Source: Segatella copri
Lineage (GTDB): Bacteria > Bacteroidota > Bacteroidia > Bacteroidales > Bacteroidaceae
NCBI RefSeq assembly: GCF_019249795.2
Contig: NZ_CP156893.1
Coordinates: 1-64,000, forward strand
Direction: 5' to 3'
DNA: 64,000 nt
Shown here: in pieces, positions 52,107 to 62,058 of the stretch
How positions within the stretch are numbered: the first letter of the stretch is position 1
Layout of the letters: each line of letters begins with the position of its first letter
The notes under the pieces: model-generated
Databases searched by the model: none
Seen by the model: only the letters and a program-made list of their open reading frames with translations
What the model was told of the DNA's origin: nothing
Position numbers and translations under genes: made by a program

Positions 52107-53444
52107 ATGGATAAAATGAAGCTTTATGCGGTCATTTCGCCCCTCTGCATACTCCTTTCTCAGGGCATCATGCCTGCTCAGGCTCAACAGCTGGCAGGGG
52201 GTAAGATTCAGGTAGAAAGCGTCTTGGCACGCAAGAACGGCAACCGGATGGACGTTGCCTTCCGTATGAATCTGAACGATTTGAAGATGAAATCAGAGCA
52301 GCAGATTGTTTTCACACCGGTAATGGTAGGAACTGATTCTATCGCTCTCAACCCTATCATCATCCAGGGTAGAAACCAGGCTGTAAGATACCGCCGACTT
52401 GCCGACAGCAAGAAGAATCCGCAGGCACAGGTTCTTACCCGCAAGAACAAGACCAGTCAGCAGGTTTACTTCGCCCAGTCTGTTCCTTATCAGAAATGGA
52501 TGAAGAAGTTCAAACTCTCGGTGAAAGAAGATCTCTGCGGATGTGGCAACCTGATAGAACAGGACAATACGCTGATTGCGGATATCGACCGTACACCGAA
52601 GATTACGAAGGATTTCTTCGTGCAGCCGAAGGCGGAAGCCAAGAAGGTGAGAGCCGAAAAGGGTGAAGCCTATCTCAGCTTTGTGGTTAACAAGAGTTAT
52701 ATTCTTGCCAACTTCCGTGAGAATGCTACTGAGCTGAAGAAGATTACTTCCACCATCGACCTGGTGAAGAACGACAAGAACGTTGAAATCACAGATATTG
52801 ATATCCATGGTTTTGCTTCACCTGATGGTTCGTATGCCAACAACAAGCGCCTTGCCAACGAGCGTGCAGCTGCCCTCCGTAAATATGTGAGCAGCCTCTA
52901 CACCTTAAACAGCAAGCTCTTTACCTATCAGGCTACACCGGAAGACTGGGAAGGATTCAAGAAGAAGATTCAGGCTAGTCATCTGGCTGATAAGGAAGCA
53001 ATTCTCGAGATAGCTAACTCCTCGCTGGCTCCCGACGATAAGGACCTGAAGATCAGAAAGCTCCATCCGACTAGTTACCGCTATATCCTGGATCATATCT
53101 ATCCTCGTCTCCGTCATAGCGACTATACGGTAACCTACACGGTTCGTCCGTTCAGCATCGAAGAGGCCAAAGAGATATTGAAGACCAAACCACAGCAGCT
53201 TTCTCTGCAGGAGATGTTCCTGGTGGCACAGACTTACGAGCCGGGTTCGCCAGAGTTTAACGAGGTATTCGACATTGCCGTCCGCCTCTTCCCTGATGAT
53301 GAGACAGCGAATCTCAATGCCGCCTGCACCGATTTGCAGAAAGGTGATCTTACTTCTGCCGAAAAGCATCTTGCCAAGGCAGGCAACTCGAAAGAGGCAG
53401 AGCGTGTAAGAGATGTCTTCAAGCAGATAAAGGAATTGGAATAA
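52107..53444 (+). CDS. DUF3868 domain protein with OmpA-like and TPR-like parts
   Basis: 445 residues. Signal peptide ending in PAQAQQ. The DUF3868 domain (about 30-155) has VESVLARKNGNRMDVAFRMN and paired cysteines CGCG. An OmpA-like peptidoglycan-binding domain (about 185-370) has VNKSYILANFRENATELKKI and IDIHGFASPDGSYANNKRLA. A C-terminal TPR-like tail (390-445) has DETANLNAACTDLQKGDLTS. It probably anchors the fimbrial machinery to the cell wall. Second gene of the operon. Confidence 0.9.
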   Translation: MDKMKLYAVISPLCILLSQGIMPAQAQQLAGGKIQVESVLARKNGNRMDVAFRMNLNDLKMKSEQQIVFTPVMVGTDSIALNPIIIQGRNQAVRYRRLADSKKNPQAQVLTRKNKTSQQVYFAQSVPYQKWMKKFKLSVKEDLCGCGNLIEQDNTLIADIDRTPKITKDFFVQPKAEAKKVRAEKGEAYLSFVVNKSYILANFRENATELKKITSTIDLVKNDKNVEITDIDIHGFASPDGSYANNKRLANERAAALRKYVSSLYTLNSKLFTYQATPEDWEGFKKKIQASHLADKEAILEIANSSLAPDDKDLKIRKLHPTSYRYILDHIYPRLRHSDYTVTYTVRPFSIEEAKEILKTKPQQLSLQEMFLVAQTYEPGSPEFNEVFDIAVRLFPDDETANLNAACTDLQKGDLTSAEKHLAKAGNSKEAERVRDVFKQIKELE

Positions 53445-53493
53445 CAGAAAATTAGAGAATAACGATTATAAACAAGCTTAACTTTCAAAGATT

Positions 53494-55254
53494 ATGAAGA
53501 TTAAACATTTATTTGGCTTGGCTGTCATCGCAGCTATGACAGCAAGCTGTTCAAGCAATGAGGACCTAGGAACCGCAGGTCCAGGTACTGGTACTAATGA
53601 AACTGGTGTTGGTTATGCAACTTTCACCATCAACTTGCCTTCGGTAGGTGGTTCTACTACTTCTGGTGCAAGAGGAACTCGTGCAGCAGATGATGGTGGT
53701 GCTGAAGTGGACGAAGGTACAGCAGATGAGTATAAAGTTTCTGACGCAACTGCCCTTATCTTCCAGAAGTATGGTGCAGATGAAGGTTCTTACAAGTTTG
53801 TTGAGAGCGTAAATTTACCTGTTACGGCTACAGATTGGGAAGACGATACAGAAGCAGGTATCACCACAAAATCTAAAAAGTTGGTAGCAAAGCTTACCAA
53901 TGTGGATACTAAGAATACATATGGTGTTTTGGTTTTACTCAATAACAAAGCTAGTAGTGGTGGCGTAAAGATTAAATTGCCTACTGCAGGTCAAAGTTAT
54001 AATGAGTGGAATAACGAGGCTCAGAGTCCTAATTTAACTGAGTTGACAAAAGCAGACAACTTCTATATGGCTAATGCTCCATTGAATGAATCTGGCTCAG
54101 TAACAACTTTGGTTAAAATTGATAAAAATAATATCTATGCTACAGAGGCAGAGGCTAAGGCTAATTCTTCTGCAAATGTTTATGTAGAGCGTGGAGTAGC
54201 AAAGATGTCTGTTGCTGATCCTGCAACAAAAACTGTTGTGGACAAGGCAACCCCAACAGTTACTACACAGAGTACAGTAACATTTAACAATTGGGCTTTG
54301 GATATCACAAACAAGAAGACATATGCTGTTCATAATATTGATGGCTTGAAATCTGATTTTGACGATATTTGGAAGACAGATCGTTTCATAGGTACTAACA
54401 GCCGTGTTTATTGGGGTAAGGATCCTAACTACAATATGGATGATCTCAAGAAAAATAATGCTACTGATGATAGCAAAAGAGGCGAAGAATTCAATTTCAT
54501 CACTGCTACAAGTGAGATTAATAAAGCCTTTACCGAGTCAGCATATTGCTTAGAGAATACCTTCAACTTGGCAAACATGTATCAGGGTCAGACAACCCGT
54601 GTTATCTTCAAGGCAACATATGCTCCTAAGAATGATGCAGGCAAAAGCCTTGCAGAGGAAGATGGAACTTTCTACACCATCGGTAATATGACAACTATCC
54701 TGAAAAAAGCAGACTTAGAGACTGCAGTTAATACTGCAGCAACTTCAGTTCTCCCAGGTTGTACAGTTAACTATGCAAATCTCGAGACTGAAGGTTCACA
54801 TGTGATTACTTTGGAAGATATCAAGGATGGTACTTCTGGTGCAGTTCTCGAAGCCGCAACGACTTATGGCACAAAGACAGGTGAACAAATCGTTAAAGAG
54901 ATTAATGAAAAACTCGGCTTGACTGATGGAGCTGGTCGTCCAGAAGCGATGGTTGGTATCAATACCTATCTTAATGGTGTTACATATTATATCGCTCGTG
55001 TTAAGCACTTCGGCTCATTGACTCCATGGAGCTCAGGTGAATCTTATGGAACAGATAACGTCAAGTATCTTGGCCGTTATGGTATGCTCCGTAACAACTG
55101 GTATGAATTGAAGGTTGGCAACGTCTATGGTCCTGGCTACCCTGGTGTACCTCCAGTAGACCCAACTCTGCCAGATGATGAGAATGAGAAGTATCTCAGT
55201 GTCAGCGTGAAGATCCTTTCTTGGGCTAAGCGTTCAGACACAGTCGATTTGTAA
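53494..55254 (+). CDS. Mfa1-family major fimbrial subunit
   Basis: 586 residues. Lipoprotein signal with lipobox in AAMTASCSS. An arginine suited to maturation cleavage sits in GARGTRAADD (about residues 55-65). The fimbrillin domain pair follows: VSDATALIFQKYGADEGSYK in the N-terminal domain and VYVERGVAKMSV, YYIARVKHFG, NWYELKVGNVYGPGYPGVP and KYLSVSVKILSWAKRSDTV in the C-terminal one. The last strand (WAKRSDTVDL) is the conserved donor/acceptor region. Subunits polymerise by strand exchange after removal of the N-terminal strand. Long compared with Porphyromonas Mfa1. Confidence 0.93.
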   Translation: MKIKHLFGLAVIAAMTASCSSNEDLGTAGPGTGTNETGVGYATFTINLPSVGGSTTSGARGTRAADDGGAEVDEGTADEYKVSDATALIFQKYGADEGSYKFVESVNLPVTATDWEDDTEAGITTKSKKLVAKLTNVDTKNTYGVLVLLNNKASSGGVKIKLPTAGQSYNEWNNEAQSPNLTELTKADNFYMANAPLNESGSVTTLVKIDKNNIYATEAEAKANSSANVYVERGVAKMSVADPATKTVVDKATPTVTTQSTVTFNNWALDITNKKTYAVHNIDGLKSDFDDIWKTDRFIGTNSRVYWGKDPNYNMDDLKKNNATDDSKRGEEFNFITATSEINKAFTESAYCLENTFNLANMYQGQTTRVIFKATYAPKNDAGKSLAEEDGTFYTIGNMTTILKKADLETAVNTAATSVLPGCTVNYANLETEGSHVITLEDIKDGTSGAVLEAATTYGTKTGEQIVKEINEKLGLTDGAGRPEAMVGINTYLNGVTYYIARVKHFGSLTPWSSGESYGTDNVKYLGRYGMLRNNWYELKVGNVYGPGYPGVPPVDPTLPDDENEKYLSVSVKILSWAKRSDTVDL

Positions 55255-55371
55255 TCCATTACACATTATTATATATAGCTCAGCCGCTCTAGCGCTAAGG
55301 AGCAGCTGGCTATCTCGGAAAAATAAGAATCTATTTATACACTTTACTTTTTCATAAAACAGATAAGCATC

Positions 55372-56454
55372 ATGGCAAACAAGAAGTTTAACAGTTGGAT
55401 CAAGAATATATGCATGGGATGGGGCTTCATCATGGCCGGCAGCCTGCTAGCAAGCTGCAACGACTTGATGCACGACGACCTGCCTCCTTGTGACATGGGT
55501 GTTGACTTGCAGTTCAAGTACGACTACAACGTGCAGCGTGCCGACATGTTCAAAGATCATGTGGGCGGACTCTGCGTATTCGTATACGACGAGCAGGGCA
55601 ACTTCATTGCTCGCCATGATGCCTATAACGATGCGACATCACAGCCGCTCAAGGACCCTAACTATGCCATGCGAATCAATCTGGAACCGGGCAAATACAG
55701 ATTCGCAACCTTCGCCTTCCAAAAGAAATATGAAGATGCACTTGCGCAGCCAGGTGCCAAATTCCAGATAGCTCTGCCACAGCAGGGTGACAACATCACC
55801 GCCCTCCATGCACGTCTCGACCGCGAACAGGGCAAGGTGAACAACCAGAGCCAACCGCTCGATACACTCTGGCAAGGACTCAGCAACGAACTGGTTGAAG
55901 TAAAAGACCTGCAGGTTACACGCCATACCATCGGTCTGGTTCGTGATACCAAGCAGCTCACCATCAGCCTGCATCAGACCGACGAGCCTGCCAACATCAA
56001 TGCCGATGACTTCAGTTATCAGATAACCAATGCCAACGGCGATATCAGTTACGACAACTCTCTCCTCCCCGACGAGGAGTTGACATATACCCCATACTAC
56101 ACCTGGACCACTGAGTTTAAGGATACCGAGGGCAATGTAAAGGAGCGCACCGCTCATGCCGCCCTCATGTTCTCCCGACTCATCTGGCATCCGGCAGAAG
56201 AAAACGACAAGAACGCCATCCTCACCATCACGAACAAGACTACTGGCGAAGAGGTGGCACGCATCAATCTTGCAGACTTTCTGGCTCAAGGCCGTGGTGC
56301 CTTCGAAGCCCGCCATTATTCAGAGCAGGAATTCCTGGACCGAGAGTACGACTACAAGCTCGACTTCTTCCTCCAGGGCAACCAGTGGAAGTATGTGCAG
56401 CTCAGCATTTCCATCCTGGATTGGAGCAAGCGCATCCAGCGTGTCGATTTCTAA
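55372..56454 (+). CDS. FimB/Mfa2-family fimbrial anchor
   Basis: 360 residues. Lipobox in SLLASCNDL, then DDLPPCDMGVDLQFKYDYN, GGLCVFVYDEQGNFIARHDA and NLEPGKYRFATFAFQ, the hallmark order of the FimB/Mfa2 family. The C-terminus ends in LSISILDWSKRIQRVDF. It keeps the fimbria at the cell surface and limits its length. 117 bp after mfa1 with a small hairpin between (about 55277-55310). Confidence 0.92.
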   Translation: MANKKFNSWIKNICMGWGFIMAGSLLASCNDLMHDDLPPCDMGVDLQFKYDYNVQRADMFKDHVGGLCVFVYDEQGNFIARHDAYNDATSQPLKDPNYAMRINLEPGKYRFATFAFQKKYEDALAQPGAKFQIALPQQGDNITALHARLDREQGKVNNQSQPLDTLWQGLSNELVEVKDLQVTRHTIGLVRDTKQLTISLHQTDEPANINADDFSYQITNANGDISYDNSLLPDEELTYTPYYTWTTEFKDTEGNVKERTAHAALMFSRLIWHPAEENDKNAILTITNKTTGEEVARINLADFLAQGRGAFEARHYSEQEFLDREYDYKLDFFLQGNQWKYVQLSISILDWSKRIQRVDF

Positions 56455-56525
56455 CCGTTTCAGGTGTCAGAGCCCCTTCCGGGCATTTAGCTCATAAGAG
56501 TATTTGACTTTAAAAATTAGAAACA

Positions 56526-59315
56526 ATGAAAATACGAGATTTCATTTTAAGTTTAGTTAGTTGGTTTATATTGTTGGTTACAGTAAGTTGCTCTGACGAA
56601 CTTGGAGGCGAGCGCGCTCCCATTTCGTCAGAAAGCAACTTACATGTACTCGTGCCAACCGTGCTCAGCAGCCGCGGCACCCGTGCCGACGATGCTTCCG
56701 GCCTTCCTACCTATAATGCCACGGTAGATGAATGCCAGATCAACGACCTGACCCTCTATGCCTTTCCGGTAAATAATGACGGCAAGCTCCTGGTAGAGAC
56801 GCTCCCTGCCCCATTGGCTACAATGATGGTAGAGCAGCATGTAGCTAACTATCAGCTCACCATCGAGCCGGGCACTTACCATATCTATGTGGTTGCCAAC
56901 ATGAACAAGGTGTTGAGTGGTAAGACTATCAAAACTGAAGATGAACTCAAAAATATAGTACTCTATTACAGACCTACAAGTACACCAGGTATGCCTGTAT
57001 GCACCAATATCCCGATGATTTACGAACCTAAGGATGTGAACGGTACTATCATCGATACAAAAATAGAAAAAAGTGGTAAGAAATATACAGAGGTAGCAGC
57101 TAACCTGAAGTTTACATGCGTAAAGGTTAAGCTCAACCTCATTATGGACCCAACTGCGAGCGATAATCTTTATGACAAGAGCTATAGCATAACAGATATT
57201 GCTGCTCAGAAGCTTACTCCTTCTACCCATTTATTATGGGATGGAAAGTTTACCCAGACAAATGTTTCTTCTGAATATGCTACAGGTATCGAGAACACCA
57301 TTTACCGTAGTTCATCTACTGGCGAAGCTAGCACTGGACGCTATTATCAGAACGGAGAATATACCATCGATGAAACCAATGCTAACGAAAACAACAAGGA
57401 TGTGGTATCTATTACAGATAGAACCAACAAGGGTACACCAATCCCTACGAACTTTAAGCAATGGCTTTTTCAAGGTACTTACTATCTGCCAGAGCGTTAT
57501 ATCTCTAAAGTAGAGGAACAGTCGGTATTGAAGATTAACGGTATAGTTAATAGCAGCAACAAGAATCAATATACCATTAAGCTGGGACATAAGCAGAACG
57601 CATCAGATGCTCTGCCTACATTCCCTCGTGGAACCTATTATGAGATTATCGGCAAAATCAAGAGTCTGGGAAACATGACCCTCGACTGTAATGTGAGCGT
57701 AAAGGACTGGACTCCTGTAACGATAGAAGCCGACTTCAACCATACTACTTTGTGGGTAAGCAAGACGAACGCGAGCGTAACATCTACCACGGCAGACTCC
57801 ATCGACTATAAGTCGAACGTAATGCTGACAGAGGCAGATTTCGGTTGCGATGAAAAGGTAACAACATCCAGTGGTGAGAAAGAAATTGTGTTGACCAAGC
57901 TAGATGCAGTGAATCATAGAATCACATTCAAAATCAACGAGGACATTAAGTTCTCCGAATATAAAGGAAAATACAAGGGTACGGCAAAGGTTTGGATTAA
58001 GGCTGGTAACATCAAGAAGTATCTCGATGTAGAGTATGATGCCTCTCCTTATTTTGAGGTAAATCCACAGGAAGTAACCATCTATTGGCGTAGCGACAGT
58101 ACCAAAGTGGTACAGTTTAAGACCAACCTGGGCGGTTTGGCTTTCACCGGTAACGCCTCTTTCACCGGTAACGCCTCTTCCACCGTAGGTAAGTCAACCA
58201 TTGAGGCATCTTGCGATAAACCTGATACTTCAGAAGGAACCTTCAAGATTAAGGCAACCAGTAACCCTGTTACCACGACAGTACATTACCTCACCGTGAA
58301 GCCAAAGGAATCTGCAGAAGGCTTCAACTTTGTCAAGAAAATCAAGGTAACGGTAAAGCCTGCAGTAGGTAACTATCGTATCAACTTTAGAGCCATCAAC
58401 GACAGAATTCCATACGCCGGCACAAGCGACCCGAACAAATCTAACGTGACAGGAAACTTCTTGGGTGTTTTAGCCGAGGGAGGCAATAACAACTGGAACG
58501 ACGGATGGTTTGAAGAGAGCTGGACAGGTGACAAGAATCAGGCACAAACAAAAAACCATTGCATCTACGTATATACCCAAATAGGTGAAACGGAGAATGC
58601 CATCACAGGAAAAGGATGGATATATACAGAAAAATGGGGTGGCAAAGATGATTCAGGTTGGCCAGGAGACTATATGAACGACGACAAAACCAATACGGGG
58701 TGGTACTACAAAGACTTCAGTGTAAATGCTGTGCAGAAACATACACAGCACGGAGCCACTGGTGACAGAAAGATAAAACCGGGCGAAACGCTGATAATGT
58801 TTAGCAACAACTACAACAACAGCGTAGGTTACTCTGTGCATCGCTGCCCACAACACTTGGAACCAGGTATTCCACTCTTCGACTATGAGGACTGCGAGGG
58901 TTGGATTGTCTATGATCCTACATCAGACCCTACTTGGAACATATATGATGCCATGCCAACTATTGAGAACATCAAGTTTACCATTTACACCAAATTCCAG
59001 ACTTATGGATGGTTTAAGGTATATGGTGTCGCCCACGAAAACAATGGCAAAAGAGAACAATTCACTATTTTCGACAAAGAAAATAATAAAAGTTGGAGTT
59101 GCACTAATGCCGGCAATGGTTGGTATGAGACTGTGATTACCCTCAAGGCTGTTAAGGGAGACCACGAGAAGGACATCAGAATTATGAAAGATAATCAAAT
59201 TTCTGACGACAAATCCATTCTCCTTTTCAATGGCAACAGCTATGAGAAGCATAATGACACAGGCTATTACGATGGCTCCTCTTGGCACGCTGGCAAACCA
59301 TCTGAGGTGAATTAA
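56526..59315 (+). CDS. Large fimbrial minor subunit, DUF4906-type
   Basis: 929 residues. Lipobox in LLVTVSCSDEL; an Arg site occurs in SSRGTRADD. The N-terminal about 400 residues are Mfa-like (CQINDLTLYAFPV, IEPGTYHIYVVANMN, CNVSVKDWTPVTIEADF). Beta-sandwich repeats follow (420-640), including the YFEVNPQEVTIYW region. The C-terminal 290 residues have two domains rich in W/Y (GWFKVYGVAHENNGKR, GNGWYETVITLK, FNGNSYEKH) that resemble starch-binding-module type sandwiches. A tip or accessory adhesin. An 18-bp unit is tandemly repeated near 58140-58180. Confidence 0.88.
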   Translation: MKIRDFILSLVSWFILLVTVSCSDELGGERAPISSESNLHVLVPTVLSSRGTRADDASGLPTYNATVDECQINDLTLYAFPVNNDGKLLVETLPAPLATMMVEQHVANYQLTIEPGTYHIYVVANMNKVLSGKTIKTEDELKNIVLYYRPTSTPGMPVCTNIPMIYEPKDVNGTIIDTKIEKSGKKYTEVAANLKFTCVKVKLNLIMDPTASDNLYDKSYSITDIAAQKLTPSTHLLWDGKFTQTNVSSEYATGIENTIYRSSSTGEASTGRYYQNGEYTIDETNANENNKDVVSITDRTNKGTPIPTNFKQWLFQGTYYLPERYISKVEEQSVLKINGIVNSSNKNQYTIKLGHKQNASDALPTFPRGTYYEIIGKIKSLGNMTLDCNVSVKDWTPVTIEADFNHTTLWVSKTNASVTSTTADSIDYKSNVMLTEADFGCDEKVTTSSGEKEIVLTKLDAVNHRITFKINEDIKFSEYKGKYKGTAKVWIKAGNIKKYLDVEYDASPYFEVNPQEVTIYWRSDSTKVVQFKTNLGGLAFTGNASFTGNASSTVGKSTIEASCDKPDTSEGTFKIKATSNPVTTTVHYLTVKPKESAEGFNFVKKIKVTVKPAVGNYRINFRAINDRIPYAGTSDPNKSNVTGNFLGVLAEGGNNNWNDGWFEESWTGDKNQAQTKNHCIYVYTQIGETENAITGKGWIYTEKWGGKDDSGWPGDYMNDDKTNTGWYYKDFSVNAVQKHTQHGATGDRKIKPGETLIMFSNNYNNSVGYSVHRCPQHLEPGIPLFDYEDCEGWIVYDPTSDPTWNIYDAMPTIENIKFTIYTKFQTYGWFKVYGVAHENNGKREQFTIFDKENNKSWSCTNAGNGWYETVITLKAVKGDHEKDIRIMKDNQISDDKSILLFNGNSYEKHNDTGYYDGSSWHAGKPSEVN

Positions 59316-59362
59316 ATAAGATTAGAATCAGATTTGAACACTGTTATAAATCAGTTTAAGCA

Positions 59363-61750
59363 ATGAAGAAGATCAAACATTTAATGATATGGATAGGATT
59401 GCTCCTCAGCCTTGTTTCCTGCAAGGATACGATGGAGGCTATCGGACTCGGCGGGGATGAAATCCCTGCCGAGGGACTTGTCTTGAACCTTCAATTGACC
59501 AACTTCACCAAGCAACAGATTGGTACAAGAGCGGGGGCCTCGGAGACATTCAATTCGCTCTGCGCTGTATTCTATGGAGATAATAACGAATACTTAAGCA
59601 AGACAGATTGCAGCAAATCTACTTTATCACAGCAGTCTGATGGCAGCTACAAGGTAAGGATAACCAATGTACCTGCTGGTACCAAGAATGTACATCTTGT
59701 AGCCAATGCCAGCGACATGACGGAGAGAGAGGCACAAAACTTGCAGTCTCTCACTGTTGCAGAGAAGAGAGACCCTCAGCTTGATGCCCCTATCTGCTGG
59801 GGTAAAATTTCAATTGATAGTCTTTTGAAAGCTAATCCTTCTGTGACGATGTTGCGCCAATGCGCCAAGATTAGTTTGGAGATAGACAAAGGCATCCAGA
59901 GTTATTTCACCAATGCAGGCTTATACGTCTATAACATGGCAACCAAGGCAGCCATAGCTCCTGCCAATTATATTGAGCCTAAGACCGATGACTTGGCAGA
60001 ATCTACTGATCTCAGTGAGGAAGCCAACCCATTGGACGACGATACCGCAACCACCGTGGCAGTAAATGAAACTTCTGCAGGCAAGGCAATGGTGATTATC
60101 AAGGCGAATTATAAGGATAGTGAAGGACATGATAGAGAAGGATATTATAAGGTGGCACTCTACAAGGATGCCAACAAGACAACCCAATATGCCTTGCTCC
60201 GCAACCACCATTATACCATCAAGGTAACCAAGGTAAACGACTATGGCTTCTCTACGCTTGAAGAGGCTAAAAAGAGTCTGCCAGAGAATAGATTGGAAGT
60301 AGAGGTAGTGGACGATAACCCAGAAATCACCCAAATGATAGCTTGCAAAGACTATGAACTGGGAGTGAGCGATTATCAGGAGGTAGATGCAAGCACTACA
60401 AAGGCTATCGTAACCATTGTTACTACCTTGCCAGATGCAACGAGTAGTGATGATTGGCTGTATAGTGTCCAGAAGAAAGCGTCTTGGATAATCGCTTGTG
60501 ATCAAGAGACTGTGAATGATACACCAGAGACAGGCAGAAAGTCTTCTAAAGGTAAGAAATATACCTTGAAGCTTACGCTTACAAAGAATAACCAATCAGA
60601 GGAACCACGTATAGGCACCATCACCGTTACTTATGGCGACCTTTCTCTTGATATAACCATCAAGCAGGCTGGTTTTGATTTTAGAAGAAAGGATCCTGCT
60701 AGAATCGTAACCATGCAGTATAATAACTCCACCGTAGCTGCCAACTATTTCTACTGGTTGGACAATGGTGTGCAAGGCATCACTCCTGAAGAAATGCAAG
60801 GGGCTGTGAGAAATGATGGTTTGCATTTCTGCGTGGGAACAGCCGATATCACGTATCTTATCCCTAAACTTAATGGTGATCAGATTACTAAAAAGGATGA
60901 TAAAATCAAAGTGGAAGAAGATATAGGTAAGTGGAAGGTAAGCCTTGCCAATACTACGGTAAATGAAGATTTGTGGAAGTCTTCATTTACCATCACCAAC
61001 CAGGCTGGCATCGAGATCACTTATCCTGTTTATCATACTGGTATCTTCCATAAGATAGATGAGAATTCCAAGGTATATAAGGATTATCAGTTGGCAGAAA
61101 ACGGAGATAACGAGAAGAAGGTGAAGGGCTGGTTCTATTATGGTGTGGTAAAGGTAGAGGGAAAGAAGGCCGATGAAACCACCACTACTTATTATATGTT
61201 AGACCGCAACCTAGGTGCATCCAACAATGGTTACTATGCCCCAGATGTGGTGGCACTGGCAAAGAACAAGAAAGCCATTGGTGGCTATTTCTGTATCTCT
61301 GAAAAAAAGAGCACCAGCGATGCCACTCAGGATCTCTCCAGCACCTTGGCACCAGCAGGCTATACCATTCCAACTGATGCCGTGTTCGAAGAATTAGTTA
61401 ATGCAGGCAATCTGGAGGTGGTACCACAGTCCACATCGTTAGGAGAAACCTACAACTGCGTGCGTATCAAGACGGTGGATTCCGAGTTGCCATACATCTA
61501 TCTGCCTATGGGTGGATTCTTGGAGGGCGAGAGCCATAAGAACCCTATCCATGTAAATCTCTGGACCAAGACTTTGCTGTCAGGTACGCAGGGCTTCGGT
61601 ACCAACAGTCCTGAATATGGTTTCTGGTATAGATACTTTGATGTTTACAACAAGAGGAAAGGATTATCCAATATGAGATTTGTGAGTGGTAGCAACGGCA
61701 TGAACAATGGCCGCTACAAGGCGATGCCAATACGCCTGATTCTGAAATAA
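59363..61750 (+). CDS. Fimbrial tip-type lipoprotein with BACON-like and FISUMP-like parts
   Basis: 795 residues. Lipobox in LLLSLVSCKDT. Residues 35-320 are fimbrillin-like (FNSLCAVFYGDNNEYLSKTD, VPAGTKNVHLVANASDM, ALLRNHHYTIKVTKVNDYGF). 330-450 form a BACON-like sandwich (VTIVTTLPDATSSDDWLYSV and GTITVTYGDLSLDITIKQAG). The last 200 residues (YYMLDRNLGASNNGYY, PAGYTIPTDAVFEEL, YIYLPMGGFLEGE, SNMRFVSGSNG) match the FISUMP-type adhesin end. Final gene of the operon; tip adhesin is the natural reading. Confidence 0.87.
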   Translation: MKKIKHLMIWIGLLLSLVSCKDTMEAIGLGGDEIPAEGLVLNLQLTNFTKQQIGTRAGASETFNSLCAVFYGDNNEYLSKTDCSKSTLSQQSDGSYKVRITNVPAGTKNVHLVANASDMTEREAQNLQSLTVAEKRDPQLDAPICWGKISIDSLLKANPSVTMLRQCAKISLEIDKGIQSYFTNAGLYVYNMATKAAIAPANYIEPKTDDLAESTDLSEEANPLDDDTATTVAVNETSAGKAMVIIKANYKDSEGHDREGYYKVALYKDANKTTQYALLRNHHYTIKVTKVNDYGFSTLEEAKKSLPENRLEVEVVDDNPEITQMIACKDYELGVSDYQEVDASTTKAIVTIVTTLPDATSSDDWLYSVQKKASWIIACDQETVNDTPETGRKSSKGKKYTLKLTLTKNNQSEEPRIGTITVTYGDLSLDITIKQAGFDFRRKDPARIVTMQYNNSTVAANYFYWLDNGVQGITPEEMQGAVRNDGLHFCVGTADITYLIPKLNGDQITKKDDKIKVEEDIGKWKVSLANTTVNEDLWKSSFTITNQAGIEITYPVYHTGIFHKIDENSKVYKDYQLAENGDNEKKVKGWFYYGVVKVEGKKADETTTTYYMLDRNLGASNNGYYAPDVVALAKNKKAIGGYFCISEKKSTSDATQDLSSTLAPAGYTIPTDAVFEELVNAGNLEVVPQSTSLGETYNCVRIKTVDSELPYIYLPMGGFLEGESHKNPIHVNLWTKTLLSGTQGFGTNSPEYGFWYRYFDVYNKRKGLSNMRFVSGSNGMNNGRYKAMPIRLILK

Positions 61751-61827
61751 ACATCAGATAAGTGATAAATACAATAACATCTTTTACTTATATATAATTA
61801 AAGTATAAAAAACAGCTGTTTTACAAA

Positions 61828-61859
61828 GAAGAGGGTGTGTCATAAGCCACACCCTCTTC
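61828..61859 (+). terminator. Terminator of the fimbrial operon, REP-like
   Basis: GAAGAGGGTGTG (61828-61839) pairs with CACACCCTCTTC (61848-61859) around TCATAAGC. The same AGGGTGTGTCATAA motif occurs at 49002 and, as a variant, at 17918. Confidence 0.8.
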
Positions 61860-61877
61860 CTTGATTCTTAGCTTCAC

Positions 61878-61976
61878 TCAAATCTGCAACTTCATTTCAT
61901 CAATACGAACGCCAAAATCATCCATATAGCGCTTGTATATATAAGAGGCAACTTGTAATATTCCCATCATAGTCAT
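61878..61976 (-). pseudogene. N-terminal fragment of a Panacea/DUF4065-like antitoxin
   Basis: A 32-codon frame reading MTMMGILQVASYIYKRYMDD and FGVRIDEMKLQI. This matches the start of SocA/Panacea-domain proteins and stops where LHKLLYFAQ would be expected. Its upstream DNA (61996-62058) is a diverged duplicate of the DNA upstream of the intact antitoxin at 63140-63203. Confidence 0.55.
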
Positions 61977-61995
61977 TATTCATTTTATAGTTTAT

Positions 61996-62058
61996 TGCCG
62001 CAAAGTTCCGCTTTTTTATTGAAACCACCAAAGAAAACCACAATAAATCTGCAAGTTA
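61996..62058 (-). repeat. Diverged duplicate of the toxin-antitoxin promoter region
   Basis: About 60 bp similar to 63140-63203, sharing TGCCGCAAA, GAAACCACCAA and a GCAA-TTAT end. The -7 box is TATTTTTG in the upstream copy but has decayed to GAACTTTG here. It overlaps the last bases of the toxin gene. Confidence 0.7.

Noticed and set aside
55639..56316. 225-codon minus-strand frame opposite mfa2
   Set aside because: Shadow of the anchor gene; codon pattern follows the plus-strand gene.
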